DNA of 64,000 nt from UBA1765 sp045615885 (GTDB taxonomy: Bacteria; Fibrobacterota; Fibrobacteria; Fibrobacterales; Fibrobacteraceae): the NCBI GenBank assembly GCA_045615885.1, contig JAZLFR010000044.1, positions 1 through 64,000 of the forward strand, given 5' to 3'. Of this stretch, positions 32,454-42,207 are shown piece after piece. The first letter of the stretch is position 1. Each line of letters opens with the position of its first letter. The position numbers were made by a program, and so were the translations under genes. The notes under the pieces were generated by a model, which saw only the letters and a list, made by a program, of their open reading frames with translations, was not told the DNA's origin and searched no databases.

Positions 32454-33260
32454 ATGAATAAAAAATGGATTTTGGGCTTGATTTCTGCCGGCGCTTTTGT
32501 TGCTGGCCTTGTAGCTTGCGGCTCCGGCGATCTTGTTGAAGTCGATGACATTGAACGAGTGAATTTGGCTGGCGCAGACCAGGTTATTTCTAATGAAAAA
32601 GACAACGCCATGAAGGATTTTGATGCCTGCGTCAAGGCTGGCGATTGCAAAGACGTGGAATCCACAGGCAACACTGGTTCTGACTCTCCGGCAAGCAGTT
32701 CTTCTTCAAAGAACAATAGCTCCAAGGATGATGATTCTAGCAGTGCCAGTTCGTCCTCTTCCAGCAAAGCCAAGTCCAGCAGCTCCGCAAAGGTCAGCTC
32801 CGATGACGACGATGATGATGTTGGCAGCGACGACGGCAAATCCAGCAGCTCCGCAAAGGGCGGCTCTGACGATGCTGAATCCAGCAGCTCTGTAAAGAGT
32901 GACGATAAGTCCAGCAGCTCCAGCAAGAAGGAAGAAGAACCGTCTAGCTCTAGCAAGAAGGAAGAAGAACCTTCCAGCTCCAGCAAGAAGGAAGAAGGCG
33001 GTGGCGATGACTCTGACGCTGAGGTTCTTGAAGTAACAACTACTGCTGTGGAAATTCAGCCTGGTAAATACTTGATTAAGTGCAGTGGTGGCGGTGCTTT
33101 TGGTTGCTGGTCTAACCCTACGTTCAGTTTTGAGTACGATGGAGCGTCTTGCGAAGCTGTCGGTGGGCAAGGTTGGGGTGCTTGTGGACAAGGAACTTGC
33201 AAGGCTGCAGGTGCTGTGCTAGTTACAACCAAACCTATGAGTTGCTCTGCAATGTGGTAA
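32454..33260 (+). CDS. Lipoprotein with long Ser/Asp/Lys linker
   Basis: A 268-residue lipoprotein (lipobox LVAC, Cys22). A short N-terminal region (VEVDDIERVNLAGADQVISN) is followed by about 110 residues of low complexity made of Ser clusters with Asp, Lys and Glu (about 80-185), as in many Fibrobacter surface proteins. A compact C-terminal domain rich in Gly and Cys follows (about 195-268; IQPGKYLIKCSGGGAFGCW, ending KPMSCSAMW), with six Cys that may form disulfides. No enzyme motif is visible; a surface binding role is a guess. Confidence 0.75.
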   Translation: MNKKWILGLISAGAFVAGLVACGSGDLVEVDDIERVNLAGADQVISNEKDNAMKDFDACVKAGDCKDVESTGNTGSDSPASSSSSKNNSSKDDDSSSASSSSSSKAKSSSSAKVSSDDDDDDVGSDDGKSSSSAKGGSDDAESSSSVKSDDKSSSSSKKEEEPSSSSKKEEEPSSSSKKEEGGGDDSDAEVLEVTTTAVEIQPGKYLIKCSGGGAFGCWSNPTFSFEYDGASCEAVGGQGWGACGQGTCKAAGAVLVTTKPMSCSAMW

Positions 33261-33283
33261 TCCCAACTCCCTAGCAAAAGTTT

Positions 33284-33319
33284 ATCCCGCCGCTTAACTG
33301 CGACGGGATTTCTTTTTTT
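33284..33319. terminator. Terminator between convergent genes
   Basis: ATCCCGCCGC and GCGACGGGAT form a stem with one mismatch and a 6-nt loop, followed on the plus strand by a T run that overlaps the stop of the convergent gene. Confidence 0.8.
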
Positions 33320-33845
33320 ATTCCACCTCGATCCAGGTCTTGCCGATGATCCTGGTCCAGAACGCCTGGAACTCGGTTAGCGTAACAGGTTTGCCGTGCA
33401 GCAGTAGCTGGTAAGATTCGCCTTGCCACTTGTAGCGGATGTCGCTTTCGTAAAAGCCGTTGCGCTGGTAAAATGCCTTGCGCCGCCTGCGCTGTTCATT
33501 GTTGTCTGCCTGTGGCAGTTCGACCTCTATGTCAACGACAATCGTATTTTCGGGAGTGCTTTCGACAATCGCTTTCAGAATTTCAGTGCCTAGCCCCCTG
33601 TTGCGGAATCCGTCTTCAACGGCAAAGTAGATGATGTTTGTTATGCCGCCGTTTGCTATGTAGTTTGCAAATCCACAAAACGAGTCGCCTTCGTAATAGG
33701 CTATGAACTTGCGCCCTTTGCCCTTGTCTAGTAGGTACGCCATTGGAATGCGTTCGCTTTTCGGGAACGCCCTTTCGTATAGCGATTTTACTTTGTTCAA
33801 AATCGAGCTGTCTGCATTGACTTCTTCTTGCCGCAACATGCCCAT
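33318..33845 (-). CDS. GNAT-family N-acetyltransferase
   Basis: The start MGMLRQEEVNADSSILNKVK is chosen; the longer frame runs into intergenic repeat sequence. About 175 residues. The acetyl-CoA pyrophosphate loop is FRNRGLGTEILKAIVE near residue 90, preceded by the central strand NIIYFAVEDG and followed by KAFYQRNGFYESDIRYKWQ. The substrate is unknown. Confidence 0.8.
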   Translation of the reverse strand: MGMLRQEEVNADSSILNKVKSLYERAFPKSERIPMAYLLDKGKGRKFIAYYEGDSFCGFANYIANGGITNIIYFAVEDGFRNRGLGTEILKAIVESTPENTIVVDIEVELPQADNNEQRRRRKAFYQRNGFYESDIRYKWQGESYQLLLHGKPVTLTEFQAFWTRIIGKTWIEVE

Positions 33846-33934
33846 AACATAGAATTTTCTAACTTTGCTGCCCAACCCTCCATCATCCTTCTTCCAACTT
33901 CCTTCTTCCAACTTCCGTCTTCCGTCTCTTACTT

Positions 33935-34747
33935 ATGCTCGAAATGCTTTCTTTTGACTTTATGCAGAATGCGCTTGTTGCCGGGCTGCTCGTTGCGGTT
34001 GCTTGCGGTGTTATGGGCTCGTTCGTGGTGGTGAACAGGCTTTCTGGCGTTGCCGGCGGCGTGGCTCACGCGTCTTATGGCGGAGTCGGCCTTGCTTGCT
34101 TTTTTGGCTTTTCGCCAATGCTAGGCTCGCTTGGCTTTGCCTTGTTCTGCGCCTTGCTCATGGGCTTTTTGACTTGGCGCGATCGCGACAGGGCAGATAC
34201 TTTGATTGGCGTAATCTGGGCAGTGGGCATGGCTCTCGGCGTGATTCTGACCGACCTGACACCTGGCTACAGCGGCGACATGATGAGCTTTTTGTTCGGC
34301 AGCATTTTGACAGTGCCCACGGAACTGCTCTACTTGATGGGCGGTCTGCTTGCTGTCATTCTTGTGACCGTTTCCGTTTTATTCAAGCGCTTCCTTGCAA
34401 TTTCCTATGACCCGGAATTTTCGTGCGTGCGTGGCGAGCATGTGCTTCCGCTCTACATGACTTTGATTACGCTGGTTGCGCTGACAGTTGTGATGGCGGT
34501 GCAGGCCGTGGGCTTGATTCTTGTGATAGCACTTTTGACATTGCCGGCTTTTATTGCAGAGGTCTATTCCAAGAGTCTAGTTTCTATGATGGTGATTGCG
34601 ACTGCGATTTCTGCAGTGCTCGTGGTGAGCGGCCTTGTGGTTGCGTATTCGTTCAATCTGGTCGCTGGCCCGGTCATTATTTTGCTCGGCGCCTTGCTCT
34701 ATCTAGTGCACCTTGCTGTCAAGAAGTGGATAGGATCTAGGGGTTAG
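33935..34747 (+). CDS. Metal ABC transporter permease (ZnuB/MntB family)
   Basis: A 270-residue integral membrane protein with about eight hydrophobic segments. Family features include VVVNRLSGVAGGVAHASYGG near residue 30 and the C-terminal LVAGPVIILLGALLYLVH. Such permeases import Zn, Mn or Fe with a separate ATPase and binding protein, which are not adjacent here, so it works with partners elsewhere. The ATG at 33935 lies at the edge of an intergenic repeat with no good ribosome binding site; a start at MQNALVAG is possible. Confidence 0.88.
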   Translation: MLEMLSFDFMQNALVAGLLVAVACGVMGSFVVVNRLSGVAGGVAHASYGGVGLACFFGFSPMLGSLGFALFCALLMGFLTWRDRDRADTLIGVIWAVGMALGVILTDLTPGYSGDMMSFLFGSILTVPTELLYLMGGLLAVILVTVSVLFKRFLAISYDPEFSCVRGEHVLPLYMTLITLVALTVVMAVQAVGLILVIALLTLPAFIAEVYSKSLVSMMVIATAISAVLVVSGLVVAYSFNLVAGPVIILLGALLYLVHLAVKKWIGSRG

Positions 34748-34957
34748 GGTGTAGAATAGACGAGAGAACGGCACTACGTGCCTACAGACGAGAGACGAGA
34801 GGGGTTATTAGGATCTAGGATCTAGGGGTTAGTGAATGTAAATGTGCGTTTCTAGTCTCTAAAGAATTAGTTATTAGTTACTAACTTCCGTCTTCCGTCT
34901 TTTGTCTCTCGTCTCTCGTCTCCTATCTTCCGTCTTCACATTTCTATATTCCCCTCC
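34748..34957. repeat. Intergenic repeats with an exchangeable-arm palindrome
   Basis: No gene. The block GTGTAGAATAGACGAGAG (about 34752) continues with AACGGCACTACGTGCCTACA and then GACGAGAGACGAGAGGGG, TTATTAGGATCTAGGATCTA. The copy at 45605 has the same text without the palindrome. The rest is TCTCGTC and ACTTCCGTCTTCCG words. Confidence 0.7.
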
Positions 34958-36043
34958 ATGATCCGTTTTTTGTTCCCCATTCTACTTTTGCTCGCTGCTT
35001 ATTCCCTCGCTGCCGACAAGACGCTCTTTAGCAACCCGGATATCACCACGAGCTATTCAGAACTTCTGCAAGAAAAAAACGCTCGCAATGATTCGCTGCT
35101 GCCCGCCCTCGATGGCGACAAGGCCCTTGCCGAAGTGCTCCGCCGCAACCCGAACTTGTGGAGCCTGGAAACGCTCGACAAGCATGGCGGCCAGGTGCTC
35201 ACGAAACTCAAGGCAAACATCATCTACATCGACGGTATCCATGAAGAACCGTTCTGCGAACTTGAAAAAGGAACATCTAGCAATGCCAGCGAATGGCACT
35301 TGCGCATAGGCGTGGACTTTGTTTCTGCTGGTTCCAATACGGTCGATGCCCATGTCGGCCTTTGCTTCAACATGGTCCGCGATGAACTTGGCTACCAGAT
35401 TTTGCAGGGCCAAAAAGTCATTACCGTGCCGCCAAAAAAGGTTTTGGATGAAATTGCCGAAAACGACATTCCTACGGTACTTGACCTTGAATTGCAGCAG
35501 AAGGTCCTTGGCATAAGCGAAGGTGTACAGCTTGATGGCAAGTGCCCCAAAAATATCGAATCCTATTTAATTCTTCGCGATGTTTGGGACCAGGTGAAAA
35601 AAGAGAAGATGGATATTGTCGTGTTGAACGATTTTTTGAACCGCAAGCGCAACGGTGGCAAGTCCGTGCAGTCCTGTGCTTTTAGCCGCGAATGGAACAA
35701 GAAGTACCAGGAATATGTTTCTTTTGAATGCAACATCGATGAATCCAACTGCGATTACAAGCAGTCCGAAGATGGCGACTCCAAATGGGATTATGTCTTT
35801 GATGCAAACCGCTTCGAATACCACAACAGCAAGTTCCTCTTTTTCAATGTTGGCAAAAAGAGCATCCACAAGGGTGGTACCATGATGGATTTGCGCATTG
35901 AACGCCTCTCCAAGAATGTGTTCATTGAAGCCTACCTGAACGGCAAGGAAGAACCGATGTCGCTTGGCCTTTTGATAGTCCCCGAAGATGATGATGACGA
36001 ATGGGAGTATGAAGAGGAAGATGACGGCACGATGATTGAATAA
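34958..36043 (+). CDS. Exported protein of unknown function
   Basis: A 361-residue protein with a signal peptide (MIRFLFPILLLLAAYSLAAD). The mature part has no motif that I recognise; it carries several Cys (CFNMV, GKCPKN, QSCAFS, FECNIDESNCDY) and a strongly acidic C-terminus (PEDDDDEWEYEEEDD). A periplasmic or outer-surface location is likely. The next gene, an exported PDZ protein, begins 35 bases later on the same strand, so they may be co-transcribed. Confidence 0.7.
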   Translation: MIRFLFPILLLLAAYSLAADKTLFSNPDITTSYSELLQEKNARNDSLLPALDGDKALAEVLRRNPNLWSLETLDKHGGQVLTKLKANIIYIDGIHEEPFCELEKGTSSNASEWHLRIGVDFVSAGSNTVDAHVGLCFNMVRDELGYQILQGQKVITVPPKKVLDEIAENDIPTVLDLELQQKVLGISEGVQLDGKCPKNIESYLILRDVWDQVKKEKMDIVVLNDFLNRKRNGGKSVQSCAFSREWNKKYQEYVSFECNIDESNCDYKQSEDGDSKWDYVFDANRFEYHNSKFLFFNVGKKSIHKGGTMMDLRIERLSKNVFIEAYLNGKEEPMSLGLLIVPEDDDDEWEYEEEDDGTMIE

Positions 36044-36078
36044 TTTTTATATATTTCAAATAAATGACGAGGTTTGTT

Positions 36079-36894
36079 ATGAAAAAGTTTTTGGCACTCG
36101 CTTTTGCGGCAGCTGTAGCTGTTCCTGCAATGGCCGATGAATCTTTTGGTGGCATCGGTGTTACAATTGTCCCGGCTCGCGAAGGCGTTCGCATTGTCGA
36201 AGTCATTCCAGGTGCCCCAGCTGCGGAAGCTGGCTTGGAAGCCAAGGACCGCATTATTGCTGTCGACGGCGTTGCACTTTCTGCACAGGATTTTGAAGGC
36301 TCCAAGAACAAGCTTCGTGGCCAGGCCAACAAGCCGGTGGAACTTACCGTACTTCGTGGCGAAGAAACCCTTTCTATCACGCTTCGTCGCAGCAACTTGC
36401 ATATCAAGGATCTTTCCAAGGGTTCCTTGAAGAAGTGGTATGGTGAAGAAGTCGCAGAATATTCCGAAGAAGAAATCATTGTTGTTGCAAAGCACGGTGC
36501 TTCTGAAGACCAGGATCTTGTGGCTGTTCTCGACAATGGTAGAACCATCAAGGAATCTTCCGATGGCGAAGATGTAAGCGTGGTCTTTGTTGAAAAGGAA
36601 AAAGTTTTTGACAAGTCCATGAAGGATAAGAAGCAGAAGAAGACCAAGCTCCGTGGTACGGCTAAGCTCAAGGGCATCAACCGTTCCTCCATTTCCTTCT
36701 CTGCAGTCGCTGCTGGCAATGTTCGCATCGTGATTACCGATGCCAACGGCCAGGTTGTTGAAAACAAGCTCGTTGCCGCCAATGCAGGTGCAAACACGGT
36801 TGCCTGGAACGGCGAAAGCGTCACAAGCGGCCGCTATACGGTGTCTCTTGAACAGGACGGTTCCGTTTCTACTTACGTTGCTCGCGTAAAGTAA
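36079..36894 (+). CDS. Exported PDZ-domain protein
   Basis: The start at MKKFLALAFAAAVAVPAMAD is supported by GAGG seven bases upstream and a signal peptide. A PDZ domain follows (about residues 25-105: GIGVTIVPAREGVRIVEVIP, GLEAKDRIIAVDGV), but there is no protease domain. The middle is acidic and Lys-rich (EEIIVVAKHGASEDQDLVA). The end is a FlgD/T9SS-type Ig-like fold (RIVITDANGQVVENKLVAAN, GRYTVSLEQDGS). It may bind peptides or scaffold a secretion process. Strong terminator downstream. Confidence 0.8.
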   Translation: MKKFLALAFAAAVAVPAMADESFGGIGVTIVPAREGVRIVEVIPGAPAAEAGLEAKDRIIAVDGVALSAQDFEGSKNKLRGQANKPVELTVLRGEETLSITLRRSNLHIKDLSKGSLKKWYGEEVAEYSEEEIIVVAKHGASEDQDLVAVLDNGRTIKESSDGEDVSVVFVEKEKVFDKSMKDKKQKKTKLRGTAKLKGINRSSISFSAVAAGNVRIVITDANGQVVENKLVAANAGANTVAWNGESVTSGRYTVSLEQDGSVSTYVARVK

Positions 36895-36921
36895 GAACAA
36901 ATTAAAATTTTGGATTGGGTG

Positions 36922-36962
36922 AAGGTCGCCTACAGTTTTGTACTGGGGCGGCCTTTTTTTTT
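36922..36962 (+). terminator. Rho-independent terminator
   Basis: AAGGTCGCC and GGCGGCCTT pair (one G-T) around a 16-nt loop, followed by a long T run. Confidence 0.85.
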
Positions 36963-37072
36963 GCGAAAAAATGCGGATAGAACTTCCGAAAACGACTTTT
37001 AATGTTTTTTTAAGATTTACAATTTGACCTTATTTACTATCTTTGGTGGTGCAAAACATCAAGGAGCAAACA

Positions 37073-38356
37073 ATGCTTAAATCTACATTGCAACAGACCG
37101 ACCCAGCTATCTATGCCATCATCCAGGAAGAAGCTGAACGTCAGGAATATGGCATCGAATTGATCGCCTCCGAAAACTACACCTCCAAGGCTGTCATGGA
37201 AGCCATGGGTTCCGTTCTCACCAACAAGTATAGCGAAGGCTACGTAGGCAAGCGCTACTATGGTGGCAACGAAGTTATCGACAAGATGGAAGCTCTTGCC
37301 ATCGAACGTTGCAAGCAGCTCTTTGGCTGTGACCACGCAAATATCCAGCCGCTTTCCGGTTCCCCGGCAAACGCAGCTGTCTACATGGCAGTCCTCAAGC
37401 CGGGTGACAAGGTCCTCGGCCTCAAGCTCGACCACGGTGGACACCTTTCCCACGGCCATCCGGTAAATTTCTCCGGCATGCTCTACAACTTCGTCCAGTA
37501 CGAAGTGGACAAGGAATCCGGCCGCATCGACATGGACAAGGTCCGTGAAATCGCTCTCCGCGAAAAGCCGAAGATGATCCTTGCTGGCTTCTCTGCTTAC
37601 AGCCGCAACCTTGACTGGAAGAAGTTCAAGGAAATCGCCGACGAAGTTGGCGCTTTCACCATGGCTGACATTTCCCATGTTGCAGGCCTCATCGCTGGTA
37701 AGGCTATTGAATCCCCGGTTCCGTACTTCGATATCGTCACCACCACTACCCACAAGACTCTCCGTGGCCCGCGTTCTGCAATCATCATGTGCAAGGACAA
37801 GATGATCAAGAAGATCGTCAAGGGTGAAGAAAAGGAAGTTTCTTTGCCGAAGGCAATCGACGCCGGTTTGTTCCCGGGCATGCAGGGTGGTCCGCACGAC
37901 CATATCAATGCAGGTAAGGCAGTTGCATTCCTCGAAGCACTCCAGCCGGAATTCCAGACCTATGCACAGAACATCATCAAGAACGCAAAGGCTATGGCTG
38001 ACGAATTGATGAAGCTCGGTTACAAGATCATTTCTGACGGCACCGACAACCACCTTATGGTTGTGGACATGACTTCCAAGGGTATCGGCGGTAAGGATGC
38101 CGAAATTGCAATGGAAAAGGTTGGCATCTCCTGCAGCCGTTCTACCATTCCGTTCGACACTCGCAAGCCGATGGATCCGTCCGGCGTACGTCTTGGCACT
38201 GCAGCCATCACTACCCGCGGCTTCGACGAAAACGATTCCCGCCTCGTAGCCCAGATCATCGACCGTTGCATCCAGAACAAGGACAACGAAGAAGGTCTCA
38301 AGGCAATACGCCAGGAAATCGTCGAACTCTGCAAGAAGCACCCGCTTTACAAGTAA
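37073..38356 (+). CDS. glyA: Serine hydroxymethyltransferase
   Basis: Interconverts serine and glycine with tetrahydrofolate, supplying one-carbon units. The start MLKSTLQQTDPAIY is chosen because AAGGAG lies just upstream; a ten-codon longer frame is unlikely. The 427-residue protein has the N-terminal IELIASENYTSKAVMEAMGS, the substrate region GYVGKRYYGG and the PLP Lys in VTTTTHKTLRGPR near residue 230. Codon use is strongly biased, as for a highly expressed gene. Confidence 0.97.
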   Translation: MLKSTLQQTDPAIYAIIQEEAERQEYGIELIASENYTSKAVMEAMGSVLTNKYSEGYVGKRYYGGNEVIDKMEALAIERCKQLFGCDHANIQPLSGSPANAAVYMAVLKPGDKVLGLKLDHGGHLSHGHPVNFSGMLYNFVQYEVDKESGRIDMDKVREIALREKPKMILAGFSAYSRNLDWKKFKEIADEVGAFTMADISHVAGLIAGKAIESPVPYFDIVTTTTHKTLRGPRSAIIMCKDKMIKKIVKGEEKEVSLPKAIDAGLFPGMQGGPHDHINAGKAVAFLEALQPEFQTYAQNIIKNAKAMADELMKLGYKIISDGTDNHLMVVDMTSKGIGGKDAEIAMEKVGISCSRSTIPFDTRKPMDPSGVRLGTAAITTRGFDENDSRLVAQIIDRCIQNKDNEEGLKAIRQEIVELCKKHPLYK

Positions 38357-38415
38357 TTAGGATCTAGTTGCGGGTTAGGATTTAGTAGAAAATTCTGTTC
38401 TTTGCAACTCCTATA

Positions 38416-38455
38416 AAAACACTCGCTCCAAGAAATTGGACGAGTGTTTTTTTGT
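38416..38455. terminator. Terminator between glyA and comEC
   Basis: AAAACACTCG and CGAGTGTTTT flank a 15-nt loop containing a second small stem, TCCAAGAAATTGGA. The A and T runs let it work in both directions. Confidence 0.8.
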
Positions 38456-38460
38456 TTTTC

Positions 38461-40845
38461 TCACCTCCAAAATTTCACGACTCCGCCGAGCTCCGTGGAA
38501 AGCAGCATGCCGTGACCATCGACATGCAGGTAGACGCTGCCGACTTTGGCTGTGTTCAGCCATGGAATGTGGAGTGAATCCAAACGGTCTGTGACAACCT
38601 TGTGCGGATGCCTGTACATGTTCTTGCGACCAGCGCTTGCCACGGCGTAGTATGGCGAAACGGCATTCAAAAATTCTACGGAGCTAGATGTTTGGGAACC
38701 GTGGTGGCCGAGCTTTAAAAAGTCGACATCTGGAGAAAGAGACGGATTGTTTTGCAGTCGCGCAAGAATTTCGTTTTCGCCTTCTTTAGTCAGGTCTCCT
38801 GTCAACAGTGCGCTGTGCCCGAGCCCCTGCACAGCAAATGTCGTGCTTTCCTTGTTTGTTTCGCCACAGCCAAATGCGCTAGAAACTGGGTGCAGTGCAA
38901 GCATTTCAAAGCATGACTTTCCAAGGCATTTTTCGCGGTAGTAAAAACCGGCGGAAACATCGCGCACGGGAATGTTTGCCTGGTAGACTTTGCCTAAAAC
39001 ATTTTGCCATTCCACCTTGTTTTCTGTATGCGCGCATTCGCTAATCCAGATTTCATTCACCGGGAATGTCTTGATTAGTTCTGTAAGGCCGCCGTAATGG
39101 TCTGCGTCTGCATGCGTGATGATTACAGCGTCTAATGAGCGTATTCCCTTGTGGCGCAGGTGCGGGACGATCTTGTTTTTTGCAGCGTTACTTCGATCGC
39201 TGATTTTGCCATGAGTCACTTTGCTGCCGTTGCCTGCGTCAAAAAGAAAGTGCCTGCCTTCGGGTGTTTCTAGCAGAATGCTGTCGGCCTGCTCCACGTC
39301 GAGCACGGTAAGTTCCCAATGCGGGTGTAGGTAGAAGTTGGCAACATTTGCGCAAAAATATGTGACAAGTCCGCAGCCGATAGCTATGGCAGCTCGCCTG
39401 TAAAAACGGATTGATGCGAGGGGGAGCAGAGCAAACAAAAGGCTTGCAAGGCATAGGATCGGTACGGGGAATGGCCCTATGGTGAGTTGCGTGTTTGGCG
39501 AGTCGGAAAGAATTTTTGTGAGAAAGGCAGCTATCCTTAAAAAGAAATCGGCTGCGCTCCCGAAGTTCTGCTGCAAAATTTCAAGAGGAGCGACGACGGT
39601 AAAAAGCCCTGCGTACATGGAAAGCGAAACGCAGGGAACGACGATGATGTTGCCGAGCCAGGCTATTGGAGAAATGCTTTGAAAATGGTAGGCTAGGAAT
39701 GGCGCCGTAGAGAGCGTGGCGCAGAATGTGACGTAAGAGTTTTGCAGAATGTAGTTGTCAAAAAGTTTGCCTAGTGCATTTTTGGAAAGCAGCTTTGAAA
39801 CGCAGCCGAGCGGGTTTGTCTTTTGGCCTGCTATGATGCCAGCTGTCGCGGCAGCCGAGAGCTGGAAGCCTGGGCTCCAAAGCTCCGAAGGAGCGTAAAG
39901 GACAATGGCAAGCAGCGCCACGCCGAGCGAATTTAAACTGTCAGCCTTGCGTTGCAGAAGGGCGCCTGCTTCGACAACGCTGAACATGAGGACTGCGCGG
40001 GTGACGGCTGCAGAGCCGCCTGTAACTGGAATGTAGAGGAGCAGTAAAAGGATTGCCGTGACCCGCGCAACATTGTGGGGGAGCCTCAGGCTCTTTAGAA
40101 ACAGCATGAGCATGCTCGAAAGCAGCACTACGTGAAATCCGCTAATGGCTAGCACATGCACGAGGCCTGCCCGCCTAAAGTCGTTTTGCAGCGTGTCCGA
40201 AATGCCGGACCTGTCGCCCGCAAGCAGGCCCATCAAAAGCCCTGTGGCCCCGTTACTGCAAAAGGGGCGTAGCCGCCCTCGCAGCCAAATTCGAAAATTG
40301 TAGAAGTATCGCTCGGGCGAATGTCCCTCGCGCAAAATTGCAAAGCGTTCCAGGCTCCCGTAGGCCCGCAATTTTGCGCTCGCTAGCCACTTTGGCGTGT
40401 TGAATTCCCCAGGCACAGTCGGTTTTTCTGCACTGTAGTATTTGGCCGTGAATGCTATGGAATCGCCTGGAAGCGGCGGCGTGGAATCTTTGCTGCTCAA
40501 TCGGATTCGCCCATGTTCCGTCTCTACGATTACGGCGACACCGTTTGCGCGCGGTGTCAATGAAACTACCTTCCCGTAGCCGTTTTCGTTCAAGTTTTCT
40601 GTCAGGGCGACCGCATAATCTTTTTGGGCCGAAGTTTCCATGTAGAGTGAAATTCCCGCAATCACCAAAAATACGATGCTCATCTTCAATAGCCATTTTG
40701 GCACATGCAAAATCACGAGCAGGGCGACTGGCAAAAGCGCCGCCGCATAGACAGGGTACTCCGCCATAATGTAGAGCATGGCCACAGCGCCAAACACGGT
40801 TAGGGCCGGACGCTTGATTATGGGCTCGAATGTGGATTTGTCCAT
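38461..40845 (-). CDS. comEC: ComEC/Rec2 DNA-uptake channel protein
   Basis: A full-length 794-residue inner-membrane protein. It has an N-terminal DUF4131-like region, the competence membrane domain (about 215-480; GLLMGLLAGDRSGISDTLQN, VHVLAISGFHVVLLSSMLML) and a C-terminal metallo-beta-lactamase domain (about 535-790) with the metal-binding VIITHADADHYGG. ComEC carries single-stranded DNA across the inner membrane during natural transformation. Intact here, so the organism may be transformable, which fits the gene-exchange traces elsewhere in the window. Confidence 0.93.
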   Translation of the reverse strand: MDKSTFEPIIKRPALTVFGAVAMLYIMAEYPVYAAALLPVALLVILHVPKWLLKMSIVFLVIAGISLYMETSAQKDYAVALTENLNENGYGKVVSLTPRANGVAVIVETEHGRIRLSSKDSTPPLPGDSIAFTAKYYSAEKPTVPGEFNTPKWLASAKLRAYGSLERFAILREGHSPERYFYNFRIWLRGRLRPFCSNGATGLLMGLLAGDRSGISDTLQNDFRRAGLVHVLAISGFHVVLLSSMLMLFLKSLRLPHNVARVTAILLLLLYIPVTGGSAAVTRAVLMFSVVEAGALLQRKADSLNSLGVALLAIVLYAPSELWSPGFQLSAAATAGIIAGQKTNPLGCVSKLLSKNALGKLFDNYILQNSYVTFCATLSTAPFLAYHFQSISPIAWLGNIIVVPCVSLSMYAGLFTVVAPLEILQQNFGSAADFFLRIAAFLTKILSDSPNTQLTIGPFPVPILCLASLLFALLPLASIRFYRRAAIAIGCGLVTYFCANVANFYLHPHWELTVLDVEQADSILLETPEGRHFLFDAGNGSKVTHGKISDRSNAAKNKIVPHLRHKGIRSLDAVIITHADADHYGGLTELIKTFPVNEIWISECAHTENKVEWQNVLGKVYQANIPVRDVSAGFYYREKCLGKSCFEMLALHPVSSAFGCGETNKESTTFAVQGLGHSALLTGDLTKEGENEILARLQNNPSLSPDVDFLKLGHHGSQTSSSVEFLNAVSPYYAVASAGRKNMYRHPHKVVTDRLDSLHIPWLNTAKVGSVYLHVDGHGMLLSTELGGVVKFWR

Positions 40846-40921
40846 TGAAAATCTCCCGAAAAAAGAGTAAATTCTTGCTATTATATAAAACGCTTTTTTT
40901 CGGAATTTCTGGAACTAAAAA

Positions 40922-42178
40922 ATGAAAATTTATTCTTTTTTACAAATCGCAGCCCTGTTTTGTGTCATGCTTGCCGGTTGTAGCTTCTTTGAAGAGGAAT
41001 CTTCGCCGACGAATTATATAGTGTATCCAAAAACAGATTTACGTTTTGATTTGTTCCCAAACGATGCCGCTATCAGTGATTCCATGTCAGCCAATTTGGC
41101 TTATGGAGCTGTATTGCATGTCACTCCTGGGACTTCGTTTAAACTTAGCTTCGATGTCGAAGGCGAGGCCTTGCCGGAAGAATTGCTGCTGTTCAGAAGT
41201 TTTGAAAAAAATGGAAATTACTATTATCAGATTGTTCGTCGATTGGAAGGCCGTTTTGAAAATGGCAAAATGACCTATGAGTTCGATTGTGCAGAAAATG
41301 TCGCAACAGCGTGGTTTACGGTTCTTCGTGGCGAAGGTGCTTCGTATTTCAACGGCCGCATAAAAAATGTAAAGTATGAAGGCGAGGGCCCCTATCCTGC
41401 GACGCTTTCACTGAATCTTGTTGTCGCGGGGGAATATACAGGAACGAAGGATTCTGTTTCGGTCGATAGTTTGGCAAAAGCGCTGAAAAATAAATTCGCC
41501 TCGACATATAGGTTGAGTATCGATACCATTTATGTGTCCTATGCGGCCGATCATGCCAATGGAGCCAAGTTTCCCGTTAATCGGCCGTTTGTAGCTCCTT
41601 ATTCCTTGCAAAGAACCGATATTGACGATGCTCTTAGCAGTCTTTCTGAATGGGATAGCAAAGCTAAATCCGGAGCACTGGATTTTGTACTTGTGCATAG
41701 AATCGACGGTGACGGTGTGCTGGGCTATTCACCCCTTTTTGGCGGTAGTACAGGGAATAGCGGCAATGTGATAATTCTTTCTACGCATATTACGTATGGA
41801 AGCTCATCTATTGAGCAACTATCTTCAGCAGATATATTGAGGACTGCAGTCCATGAAACCGGGCATTTTTTTGGCTTGCGACATACTACATCTACTTATG
41901 CAGATGTTCAAAGCACGCATGATTATAGTGTAAAGGAAGATGGTATAGAAGACACTCCATGGTGCCCGGGCATAGCTTTACGCCAGCTGGGATTGCTTAA
42001 TGAAAAAGTCAATTCTGGCAATGTCATGTATGGAATCCGTTTAGGGTACACCATATCGTACGAGTGCCCAGATAGTAAAAATATTATGTTTCCTTATGAT
42101 CAGGAAGAATATGATTTGAGTTTTTCTGCAATGCAGCTTGAAGTGGTTAAGAAGAATTTGACTTTGATAGTGCATTAG
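40922..42178 (+). CDS. Lipoprotein with metzincin-type zinc protease motif
   Basis: A 418-residue lipoprotein (lipobox MLAGC, Cys20). The N-terminal 200 residues are a beta-rich domain with no clear family. The C-terminal part carries TAVHETGHFFGLRHT near residue 312, an exact HExxHxxGxxH metzincin zinc site. A possible Met-turn lies further on (SKNIMFPYDQEEYDLSFSAM): an IMFP sequence similar to those of pappalysin-like and matrixin-like peptidases. A cell-surface protease is the best reading. It stands alone, divergent from comEC. Confidence 0.8.
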   Translation: MKIYSFLQIAALFCVMLAGCSFFEEESSPTNYIVYPKTDLRFDLFPNDAAISDSMSANLAYGAVLHVTPGTSFKLSFDVEGEALPEELLLFRSFEKNGNYYYQIVRRLEGRFENGKMTYEFDCAENVATAWFTVLRGEGASYFNGRIKNVKYEGEGPYPATLSLNLVVAGEYTGTKDSVSVDSLAKALKNKFASTYRLSIDTIYVSYAADHANGAKFPVNRPFVAPYSLQRTDIDDALSSLSEWDSKAKSGALDFVLVHRIDGDGVLGYSPLFGGSTGNSGNVIILSTHITYGSSSIEQLSSADILRTAVHETGHFFGLRHTTSTYADVQSTHDYSVKEDGIEDTPWCPGIALRQLGLLNEKVNSGNVMYGIRLGYTISYECPDSKNIMFPYDQEEYDLSFSAMQLEVVKKNLTLIVH

Positions 42179-42207
42179 ATTCTTCTTTGTTGAAATTGAG
42201 CAAAACA

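Noticed and set aside
37037..38341. Long minus-strand frame opposite glyA
   Set aside because: Shadow of a highly biased, well-supported glyA gene.
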